NCBI GenBank assembly: GCA_945834545.1
Contig: CAMAHO010000089.1
Coordinates: 1 to 8,786 of the forward strand
Length of the DNA: 8,786 nucleotides
Reading direction: 5' to 3'
DNA from: an uncultured Lachnospiraceae bacterium
GTDB lineage: Bacteria > Bacillota > Clostridia > Lachnospirales > Lachnospiraceae
Every line of letters begins with the position of its first letter. Position 1 is the first letter of the stretch. The position numbers and the translations under genes were made by a program. Shown here piece after piece: positions 1 through 5,827 of this stretch. The notes under the pieces were generated by a model that had not been told where the DNA came from, ran no database searches, and was given only the letters and a program-made list of their open reading frames with translations.

Positions 1-68
1 GCCATTCGCAAAGTCGCACCTTCGGTGCTTCCCCGCTGCTTCGCAGCTAGCTTTGCTCATTGATTGGC
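1..68. repeat. Multi-hairpin palindromic repeat element, cut by the window edge
   Basis: Nested inverted repeats can be read directly. An outer stem pairs gcca (1-4) with tggc (65-68). A second stem pairs gcaaag (8-13) with ctttgc (51-56). Inside these sit two hairpins, gcacc/ggtgc (16-20 with 24-28) and gctgc/gcagc (35-39 with 43-47), both with a TTC loop (GAA on the other strand). The whole folds as a branched cruciform. The bases after 68 (gc) suggest the outer stem continues left of the window. There is no T-run and no ORF. It looks like a short non-coding interspersed repeat, such as a REP or MITE unit. Copy number cannot be judged from one window. Confidence 0.55.
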
Positions 69-75
69 GCTTAGT

Positions 76-136
76 CCATATCAGGTAACACCTCCAAATT
101 TATGCGAGCATAATTTGGAGGTGTTACCTGATATGG
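76..136. repeat. Long near-perfect inverted repeat (61 bases)
   Basis: The 25-base arm at 76-100 is exactly complementary to 112-136. The central bases add a further short pairing (100-105 with 108-113) if one base is bulged. Neither side is followed by a T-run, so it is not an intrinsic terminator. The right arm carries GGAGGTG (117-123) and an ATG (133-135), and the left arm is their exact complement, so the hairpin would mask a translation start in a rightward transcript. It could instead be a MITE-like element or a recombination or protein-binding site. Its function is unknown. Confidence 0.75.
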
Positions 137-174
137 CTGAACTGTTACACAAAAAAGTAGGCGGGACTCTCTAG
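133..174 (+). other. 13-codon mini-ORF with a hairpin-masked start (doubtful gene)
   Basis: ATG at 133 opens a 13-codon frame (MAELLHKKVGGTL) ending at TAG 172-174. GGAGG (117-121) lies 11 bases upstream. The ribosome binding site and start lie in the right arm of the 76-136 palindrome, and the end runs into the minus-strand terminator stem. No promoter was identified. It may be a leader-like peptide, the remnant 5' end of a lost gene, or chance. The strong Shine-Dalgarno is the only positive evidence. Confidence 0.15.
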
Positions 175-184
175 TCCCGCCTGC
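151..184 (-). terminator. Rho-independent terminator after the OB-fold lipoprotein gene
   Basis: A perfect 10-bp GC-rich stem pairs 159-168 with 173-182 around a 4-base loop. Read leftward it is followed by six T (complement of aaaaaa at 151-156). It lies 17 bases past the stop codon of the lipoprotein gene and would also stop read-through from the ABC operon. On the plus strand the stem is followed by gccataacattttttt, a weaker arrangement, so the main direction is leftward. Confidence 0.9.
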
Positions 185-200
185 CATAACATTTTTTTAT

Positions 201-1001
201 TTATTTTACTGTCACTGCAGTGATGTGAGGGTTAGGTCCTTCATACCAGTAAAGGAATCCTTCTACATCGCAAACCTGACCAACCTCAAGGCTGCCTACT
301 GCATTGTAGAACTCTTCATCAGAACCATTCAAGTAGTACTCTAAACAGAAAGCATACTCAGCGCCGTCCTTTGTGAAGTTTACATAGATATCATCACCAG
401 GCTCGTTGTTCTTGTAGGATACAGCAGATACGGTCATATCCTTGAAAGCAACCTTCTGGTTCTGCTTCTCAACAAGTGCATCTGTACCAAGTAAATCAGT
501 CACATCTACAGGCTCTGCTACGAAGGTATCCCCCTCAACGAACTCGAAGGTAGCACCCTCTGCGATTTCAACCTCACCGGACCACTCGGTCTTGTAGCCG
601 GTAACGCGAATCTTTGTTCCGGGAACAAGCTTAGCTGCATCCTCCTCGGAGCAAGCCATATTGTAAGCAAAGTAAGCGCCATCCTGATCCTGCAAATAAA
701 CAGTGATCTTGTTGTCCCACCAGGACTGAGTAGCCTGTACATATGCCTCAATGACAACTTCGCTGTCAAGCTCTGCTGCTGCATAATCTGCATAGCTCAT
801 AACAGCTACAGCCTCTTCTGTGCTGCTCTCTTCTGTGCTGCTCTCTTCTACAACTGCTTCACTTTCTTCTACAGAAGACTCCTGAGTTGCAACAGATTCC
901 TCTACAGAAGATTCCGGAGCACTCTCGGTGGTCTCAGAGCCACAAGCGACCAGGGCAAATGCCATTGCTGCAGTCAATACCAATGTACCAAATTTTTTCA
1001 T
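201..1001 (-). CDS. Secreted lipoprotein with Ser/Glu-rich linker and two OB-like domains
   Basis: This 266-residue protein begins with a Sec/SPII signal (KK, hydrophobic stretch, lipobox LVAC with the lipidated Cys at residue 20). A low-complexity Ser/Glu linker (about 21-65) is built from repeats such as ESSVEES and ESSTEE and probably spans the cell wall. Two beta-rich segments follow, about 79-157 and 183-266. Each has short strands and a late 'PGTKIRVTGY' or 'VGQVCDVEGF' motif typical of OB-fold barrels. The fold is inferred from pattern and the ligand is unknown. The start is supported by GAGGAG about 6 bases upstream of ATG. The gene has its own promoter (1085-1112) and terminator (151-184) but follows the sugar-transport operon without a terminator between. 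It may therefore assist that uptake system or be an independent surface protein. Confidence 0.85.
   Translation of the reverse strand: MKKFGTLVLTAAMAFALVACGSETTESAPESSVEESVATQESSVEESEAVVEESSTEESSTEEAVAVMSYADYAAAELDSEVVIEAYVQATQSWWDNKITVYLQDQDGAYFAYNMACSEEDAAKLVPGTKIRVTGYKTEWSGEVEIAEGATFEFVEGDTFVAEPVDVTDLLGTDALVEKQNQKVAFKDMTVSAVSYKNNEPGDDIYVNFTKDGAEYAFCLEYYLNGSDEEFYNAVGSLEVGQVCDVEGFLYWYEGPNPHITAVTVK
813..849. repeat. 15-bp tandem repeat inside the lipoprotein linker
   Basis: The unit tcttctgtgctgctc occurs twice in exact register and is followed by a partial third copy. It encodes repeated ESSTE on the minus strand. Near-repeats of tctacagaaga at 866-916 encode ESSVEES. In-frame 15-bp repeats can expand or contract by slippage and so change linker length without a frameshift. 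Confidence 0.8.
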
Positions 1002-1040
1002 ATTATCTCCTCGTTTCTGTGCCGATGATGAACTTTATCC

Positions 1041-1077
1041 TGTTACACACAGCACCAGCACCAATCTGTCTGTAACA
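1041..1077. promoter_or_regulatory. Dyad at the 5' end of the lipoprotein mRNA
   Basis: tgttaca (1041-1047) pairs with tgtaaca (1071-1077) and acag (1049-1052) with ctgt (1066-1069). That is 11 of 12 base pairs around a 13-base loop. It begins at or one base after the predicted start of transcription (about 1078). It could be an mRNA-stabilising 5' stem-loop or a repressor operator just downstream of the promoter. It lacks a T-run on either strand, so it is not a terminator. Confidence 0.45.
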
Positions 1078-1084
1078 AAATGAT

Positions 1085-1112
1085 ATTATACACAATTCTC
1101 CCATAAAATCAA
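1085..1112 (-). promoter_or_regulatory. Promoter of the OB-fold lipoprotein gene
   Basis: Read leftward, TTGATT (1107-1112) and a perfect TATAAT (1085-1090) are separated by 16 bases. This is a good housekeeping-sigma promoter, placing the transcript start near 1078 and leaving a leader of about 77 bases before the ATG. Confidence 0.65.
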
Positions 1113-1135
1113 CAGAGATTAGGAATTTTTTACTT

Positions 1136-2734
1136 TTATCCAGAACTTTTCTTCTTTCTGGATTCCTTCCATACATAGGCGCCAATTCCCAACCAGACCA
1201 ATACCAGACTTAACAGCAAAATGCTGGAAGTCATTGGCAGAGGGCCCAGCTTTTGCTTGCCCGCCTCGCGGCCAAGTCCCTGGTCTAAATGATACAGACT
1301 GGACACATCCTGAAAAAGCTTTTCCATAAACTCCTCATCCACAGGCTTCTTTCTTCGAATTGCCTTAACCGTCTCTTCAATTAACTGTCCGGAGGCATCT
1401 CTCAGGGAGGCAGAACCATTGAACACAGGAGTCACAAAGGTATCGTCCACATGGTCTAACAGCAATTGCACCGCTTCCATCTTAATGTCATAATGCAGGT
1501 CCCCATCCTGCCCTGCTGCTGCCAGATATTCTCTGTATTCAGCACTCTCCTGAGCCCTTGTTGTAACCGGCACATAGCCCTCTGTCTGCGAATAGGCAAT
1601 CTGGACCTCATTGGTCAGCAGATACTGGGCAAAGAGCCAGGAAGCCAGCACCTCTCCCTCATCCTTCTTGTTAAAGACGCATACAGAAGGCCCCTGAGAA
1701 ATCATCTTAGGGTGCTCCGGGTCTGCCTGGGGAATCATCCGAACCTCCGTCTCAAAATCTATGATTTTGTCCTCACTGATATCGGAAAGAGGCGCTTTAC
1801 TGCCCATCCAGGTGGCACCGGCAGTAGAATCCACAGCAAAGATGCACTGTCCCGCATTCAAGAAGTTGGCCGGATAGCTGGAAATCTTAAAGGTCGAGAA
1901 GGCTTCCTTTTCTGTATGTTCAGCAATCTCATAGAGAAACTGACGGGTATCCTCGTTCATAAGGAGCACATCCCCTGCCTCCGAGGAATACTCCGCACCG
2001 GTTTGCTTTAGGTACTGAATCATCATATTGTCCGTGGACTTATAGATGAAAGGAATCAGGACCTTTTGTCCATTTACCAGGTAATTGCCATCTGCATCCT
2101 TTTTGGTTGCGGCATCACTGACCTCCCAGATAAAGTCCCAGGTCAAAACCTCCGGCACCTCATAGCCCAGGGCTTCAATCATATCCTTGTTCATGTAGCA
2201 CGCCTCAGTGGAGCGCATAAATGGCAGAGCATAGTAATGTCCTCTGAAATCGCACTCCTCCAGGAACTTGGGAACAATTTCGTCCTTTGTCACAGAATCA
2301 AAGGCAACCTGGGAACCTCCCAGGCCAAACTGCTTATCCGTAAGCAGATCATCTAAGGGAATCATCACATTTTCTCCCGTCAGGTAGGTTGCAATATGAT
2401 CCGGGTAAGTAATGCAGACATTAGGGGTTGTTCCTGTGGCAATGTTGGTAATCACATCATTGTATATTCGGCCGTAATCGGTGTACAGACGCATATTCAC
2501 GGTAATATTGGGATAAATGCTCTGAAACTCCTCAATGGCTTTCTTATAAATCTCAGCCTGAGTCACATTGGTATCGTTTTTTGCCCAGAAGGTCACCTCA
2601 TATTGCTTGGAGGTATCAAATTCCTGTGGCACCGTAAAGGCCTTGGTCTCCTTGGAGCCGTGGCAGGCACATAAGGAAAGCATACCGGTCACCAATACAG
2701 ATAAAAGAACTGCAGAACCTCTCTTCTTTCTCAT
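1136..2734 (-). CDS. Sugar ABC transporter solute-binding lipoprotein with C-terminal membrane anchor
   Basis: This 532-residue extracellular binding protein of the CUT1 family (SBP_bac_1 type) would capture an oligosaccharide or related solute and deliver it to the two permeases encoded just upstream. The N-terminus has a signal with lipobox LCAC, giving a lipidated Cys24. The mature domain starts near residue 45 with 'VTFWAKND' and 'ITVNMRLYTDYG', typical of the family. It is longer than the usual 420-450 residues. After residue 450 a charged helical region leads to a hydrophobic segment (about 504-522) and a Lys-rich tail (KESRKKKSSG), predicting a second membrane anchor. The ATG overlaps the MalG-type stop as ATGA, and AGGAGG lies 9 bases upstream. 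The substrate cannot be told from the sequence. Being last in the operon is less usual for this component. Confidence 0.9.
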   Translation of the reverse strand: MRKKRGSAVLLSVLVTGMLSLCACHGSKETKAFTVPQEFDTSKQYEVTFWAKNDTNVTQAEIYKKAIEEFQSIYPNITVNMRLYTDYGRIYNDVITNIATGTTPNVCITYPDHIATYLTGENVMIPLDDLLTDKQFGLGGSQVAFDSVTKDEIVPKFLEECDFRGHYYALPFMRSTEACYMNKDMIEALGYEVPEVLTWDFIWEVSDAATKKDADGNYLVNGQKVLIPFIYKSTDNMMIQYLKQTGAEYSSEAGDVLLMNEDTRQFLYEIAEHTEKEAFSTFKISSYPANFLNAGQCIFAVDSTAGATWMGSKAPLSDISEDKIIDFETEVRMIPQADPEHPKMISQGPSVCVFNKKDEGEVLASWLFAQYLLTNEVQIAYSQTEGYVPVTTRAQESAEYREYLAAAGQDGDLHYDIKMEAVQLLLDHVDDTFVTPVFNGSASLRDASGQLIEETVKAIRRKKPVDEEFMEKLFQDVSSLYHLDQGLGREAGKQKLGPLPMTSSILLLSLVLVWLGIGAYVWKESRKKKSSG

Positions 2735-3606
2735 CCCTTGGTACCTCCTCTTGCCACTCCCTCCATAATCTTCTTATGGAACACTAAAAACAACACAATC
2801 AAAGGAACGCTGATGACCACCACAGCTGCCATCATGGCAGGAATGTTTTCCCGTCCAAAGCCGTTTTCCCGTATTTCCTGAATTCCGTTGGATACCAGGA
2901 AATAGGCCGGATCGTCTGTAATCAGTCTGGGCCATACATAGGAATTCCAACACTCAATGACCTTTAAAATCACAATGGTAACAATAGTCGGCTTGCACAG
3001 GGGAATCATAACCTTCCACAGATACTTTAAGTCCGAGGTGGCATCCACCTTCGCAGCATAATACAGCTCCCCCGGAACCTGAGCGAAATTCTCCTTCAAT
3101 AAATAAATATAGAAGACCGAGGTGACGGAGGGCAGAATCAAGCCCAGGAAAGTATTCCGCATGCCCCAATTGGTGATCGTCACAAAATTGGTAATCACCA
3201 CCAGCTCGTTGGGAATCATCATCAGGGCCAAAAACAGGGCAAAGGTCAGATTTCTTCCCTTAAACTCAAGTCTGGCAAAGGCGTAGGCCGCCAGGGTAAT
3301 CACAACCATCATAAGCCCCGTCGTGAACAAGGTGAAAATTAATGTATTTAAGAAATATTTGGCCAGCGGTACTGCTGTAAATGCCTGCACATAATTCTCC
3401 AAGGTAGGAGAGGTGGTAAAGAACTTGGGAACATATTCCGAATTGTATGCCCCATAGCTCTTAAAGGAGGACAGAATCATCCAGTAAAAAGGGAAGAGTA
3501 CCACTACTGCCCACAGGCTCAAAAAGAGATACAGGAGACTCTTTTTTGCAATTTCTCCTATGCGTGAAGGATTTCCATTGGTTTTAGGTTGCATTGTTTT
3601 CCTCAT
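2731..3606 (-). CDS. Sugar ABC transporter permease, MalG type
   Basis: This 291-residue inner-membrane permease is one half of the CUT1 channel. It has about six hydrophobic segments (roughly 24-46, 86-110, 120-143, 153-171, 204-220, 257-277). The EAA loop that docks on the ATPase is visible at 182-206 (YYAAKVDATS to MIPLCKP). The ending 'GVARGGTKG' resembles the usual MalG C-terminus. AAGGAGG 8 bases upstream favours the ATG at 3606 over an internal Met at codon 5. It lies 17 bases after the MalF-type gene and overlaps the binding-protein start by 4 bases, indicating coupled translation. The family assignment is firm; the sugar is unknown. Confidence 0.93.
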   Translation of the reverse strand: MRKTMQPKTNGNPSRIGEIAKKSLLYLFLSLWAVVVLFPFYWMILSSFKSYGAYNSEYVPKFFTTSPTLENYVQAFTAVPLAKYFLNTLIFTLFTTGLMMVVITLAAYAFARLEFKGRNLTFALFLALMMIPNELVVITNFVTITNWGMRNTFLGLILPSVTSVFYIYLLKENFAQVPGELYYAAKVDATSDLKYLWKVMIPLCKPTIVTIVILKVIECWNSYVWPRLITDDPAYFLVSNGIQEIRENGFGRENIPAMMAAVVVISVPLIVLFLVFHKKIMEGVARGGTKG

Positions 3607-3623
3607 CTGCTGCCCCTCCTTTC

Positions 3624-4514
3624 CTAATAATGCACATGCTTTTTGCTCACCAACAGATTGATGCAGGTGATGGTCAGCACAATGGCAAACAGGATAATGG
3701 CGGCGGCAGAGGCATAGGACGGATATCCGCCGCTGTTTCCGTATAACATATCATAGACGTAGCCTACCATGGTATTCATACCGGCCACATTCAGGTTGAC
3801 GCCGAACAGAGCCACCGCGTCGCTGTAGGCCTTAAATGCCCCGATAAAGCCTGTGACAAACAGATAGAACACCGTAGGGGATATCAACGGCAGGGTAATC
3901 TTTCGAAAGATGCGGAAGGCACTGGTTCCGTCCACCCTGGCAGCATTGTAGTACACCGGATTTACGGAAGCCAGAGCGCTGGTTAGAATCAATATTTTAA
4001 AGGGCAGGACAATCCATATGGTGTAGATACACAGAACTGTCATCTTTGCCCAGTAAGGCCCTTCCATAAAATCCACGGCACTGCCCCCGAAGGCCTCAAT
4101 CAGGAGGTTAATCAAGCCGTCAGAGTAGGCTGTCTTCTTGAATAAAATCATAAAAACCAGGCCGACCGCCAGAGTGTTTGTCACATAGGGCAGGAAAAAG
4201 ATGGTCTGATACAAATTCTTAAGCTTCTGTATAGAGCTTAGGGCCACTGAAATCAGCAATGCCAAGCCTGTAGATAAGGGCACTGTGATAATCACTAACA
4301 GAAAGGTATTCTTGAGTGCCTGCAGGAAGTAGGGATCCCTCAGGACATAGGAATAGTTGTACAAGCCCACGCCATAATAGGTCATAGATGCAGAATTATA
4401 CCCCTCCTCAAAGGAATAAATGAACACATCTATTAAGGGATACAGCATGAAAACGCCTAAAAAAACCAGAGCCGGAATCAGATACAGCCAGCCCTTGTGA
4501 TTGTTCTTCTCCAT
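3624..4514 (-). CDS. Sugar ABC transporter permease, MalF type
   Basis: This 296-residue permease pairs with the MalG-type subunit. The short N-terminal form 'GWLYLIPALVFLGVFMLYP' is typical of Gram-positive MalF/UgpA/LacF proteins, which lack the large periplasmic loop of E. coli MalF. About six hydrophobic segments can be seen (8-30, 67-92, 103-125, 158-182, 213-235, 268-290). The EAA loop is at 188-213 (YYNAARVDGTS to TLPLISP). The ribosome binding site AAGGAG overlaps the stop codon of the ATPase gene (TAAGGAG), 11 bases of spacing in all, so the two are translationally linked. Confidence 0.93.
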   Translation of the reverse strand: MEKNNHKGWLYLIPALVFLGVFMLYPLIDVFIYSFEEGYNSASMTYYGVGLYNYSYVLRDPYFLQALKNTFLLVIITVPLSTGLALLISVALSSIQKLKNLYQTIFFLPYVTNTLAVGLVFMILFKKTAYSDGLINLLIEAFGGSAVDFMEGPYWAKMTVLCIYTIWIVLPFKILILTSALASVNPVYYNAARVDGTSAFRIFRKITLPLISPTVFYLFVTGFIGAFKAYSDAVALFGVNLNVAGMNTMVGYVYDMLYGNSGGYPSYASAAAIILFAIVLTITCINLLVSKKHVHY

Positions 4515-4525
4515 CTTTTCTCTCC

Positions 4526-5638
4526 TTATGCATGACTAACCTGGGTCGTAAAGGGAATCCGTTTCTCTGTGTCCGTGCTAAACAGAAGAACCTTGTGGGG
4601 TTTTAGTCGAAAACGGACAGTGGATTTTGCCACATCAATCTTTACATCAGCATCAATAATAGAACGGATGCCGGCACCAATCATGAATTCATGGGTGGAA
4701 ACCACACTTACATCCCTTCCCATGACCTCAACATTTTTGAGAGTACAGCTTAAGGGGCCCTCCTCATCCGGCACAAAGCCCTCGGGACGAATTCCCACTG
4801 TCACAGCCTGGTTTTCCACACCGGACACGGCTAAGACGGGCTCCATGCCAATATACAGCATCCCATCGGTAACCTTTCCATGAAAGAGATTGATGGGAGG
4901 TGTGCCCAGGAATTTCGCAACAAACAGGTTGGCCGGGTCATCATACACATCCTGAGGCTTTCCGATTTGTTGAAGAATGCCATCCTTCATAACCACAATG
5001 TAGTCCGAGATGCTCATAGCTTCTTCCTGGTCGTGGGTGACAAAGATCGTTGTCAGCTTTGTTTCCTTCTGGATTCTCCGGATTTCTTCCCGGGTCTGCA
5101 GTCTGAGTCTGGCATCCAGGTTGCTCAGTGGTTCATCCAAGAGCAATACCTTGGGTGTCTTTACCAAAGCCCTGGCAATTGCCACTCTCTGCTGTTGCCC
5201 ACCGGATAATTCCGCCGGCTTTCTGTCCATAAGTTCTTCAATCTGCACCAGTTTGGCAGCCTGTAAGGCCTTCTTTGCCATCTCCTCCTTGGTGAGCTTC
5301 TGGGCTCCCTTGAGATTTTCCAGGGGAAAGATGATATTTTGCCGAACCGTCAGATGCGGGTAGAGCGCATAGCTCTGAAATACCATGCCAACCCCTCGGT
5401 GCTCCGGTGCAAGATTGGTCACATCCTCCTCCCCAAAATAGATACTGCCCTCGGAGGGCTTTAACAATCCACAAATTAAATTCAAGGTTGTACTTTTTCC
5501 ACAACCCGAAGGCCCTAGCAGGCCTATGAGCTTTCCATCCGGAATTTCAAAATTAAAGTGGTCCACTGCCACCACATCCGGCGCATTCTTTTTATGATTT
5601 GGAAATCGTTTGGTCAGATTCTTTAATACTACTTTCAT
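4526..5638 (-). CDS. Sugar ABC transporter ATPase, MalK/MsmK/UgpC family
   Basis: This 370-residue cytoplasmic subunit hydrolyses ATP to drive the CUT1 importer. Its motifs are Walker A GPSGCGKST (42-50), Q-loop Gln88 in VFQSYALYPH, signature LSGGQQQR (144-151), Walker B VLLLDE (164-169) with catalytic Glu169, D-loop SNLD, and switch His202 in FVTHDQEEA. Beyond about 240 lies the MalK-type regulatory TOBE/OB region ('VGIRPEGF' at 281-288). It is the first gene of the four-gene operon. The ribosome binding site is weak (GGGGT, about 6 bases upstream), unlike the strong sites of the following genes. Many Firmicutes share one MsmK/MsmX ATPase among several importers; here a dedicated one is encoded with its permeases. 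Confidence 0.95.
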   Translation of the reverse strand: MKVVLKNLTKRFPNHKKNAPDVVAVDHFNFEIPDGKLIGLLGPSGCGKSTTLNLICGLLKPSEGSIYFGEEDVTNLAPEHRGVGMVFQSYALYPHLTVRQNIIFPLENLKGAQKLTKEEMAKKALQAAKLVQIEELMDRKPAELSGGQQQRVAIARALVKTPKVLLLDEPLSNLDARLRLQTREEIRRIQKETKLTTIFVTHDQEEAMSISDYIVVMKDGILQQIGKPQDVYDDPANLFVAKFLGTPPINLFHGKVTDGMLYIGMEPVLAVSGVENQAVTVGIRPEGFVPDEEGPLSCTLKNVEVMGRDVSVVSTHEFMIGAGIRSIIDADVKIDVAKSTVRFRLKPHKVLLFSTDTEKRIPFTTQVSHA

Positions 5639-5672
5639 AAGCTACCCCATCTTTTCAACATATAACTATAGG

Positions 5673-5687
5673 AAAGAACATTTCTTT
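5673..5687. promoter_or_regulatory. Candidate operator dyad in the ABC operon leader
   Basis: aaagaa-cat-ttcttt is a 6-bp-arm palindrome with a 3-base centre, located about 10-23 bases after the predicted leftward transcript start. A second small dyad, tttc-tc-gaaa (5686-5695), adjoins it. The position suits a repressor site for sugar control, but it is AT-rich and short, and no regulator gene lies in the window. Confidence 0.25.
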
Positions 5688-5702
5688 TCTCGAAACTAGA
5701 AA

Positions 5703-5711
5703 ATTATACCA
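5703..5711 (-). promoter_or_regulatory. Extended -10 promoter of the ABC operon
   Basis: Read leftward, TGG-TATAAT forms an extended -10 element (5703-5711). No good -35 box is seen 16-18 bases upstream, which is acceptable for this promoter class. The transcript would start near 5696, leaving a leader of about 58 bases before the ATPase ATG. Confidence 0.55.
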
Positions 5712-5736
5712 TACAATGATTTATTTGGGTAGAGGG

Positions 5737-5765
5737 TTGAAATGACGGATATGAAAGGGTATGAT
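5737..5765 (+). promoter_or_regulatory. Promoter of the FRG-domain gene
   Basis: TTGAAA (5737-5742) and TATGAT (5760-5765) are separated by exactly 17 bases. The transcript would start near 5772, just before the REP-like palindrome and about 56 bases before the ATG. Confidence 0.5.
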
Positions 5766-5774
5766 TGGAGATAA

Positions 5775-5803
5775 GGGTCAAATGGACCCGTCCCCTATGA
5801 CCC
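5775..5803. repeat. REP-like palindrome in the FRG gene leader
   Basis: gggtca (5775-5780) is complementary to tgaccc (5798-5803), and gggtc can also pair with the inner gaccc (5785-5789). The core GGACCCGTCCCC resembles, from memory, a GTCCCC-containing interspersed repeat common in Firmicutes genomes and sometimes found near REP-associated Y1 transposases. Only one copy is present here. Confidence 0.45.
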
Positions 5804-5827
5804 CCTATCTTCAAGGAGACACTGCTT

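Noticed and set aside
1..68. tRNA-like cloverleaf
   Set aside because: The stems resemble a cloverleaf in outline, but there is no T-loop sequence, anticodon-arm spacing or CCA-type acceptor. The tri-loops are too small.
76..136. Intrinsic terminator or integron attC site
   Set aside because: No T-run follows on either strand, and the arms are almost fully paired without the spacer and extrahelical bases of attC. No integrase gene is in the window.
1466..2011. 181-codon open frame on the plus strand
   Set aside because: It lies wholly antisense to the binding-protein gene, whose family motifs are clear. The translation has no recognisable domain and no convincing ribosome binding site.
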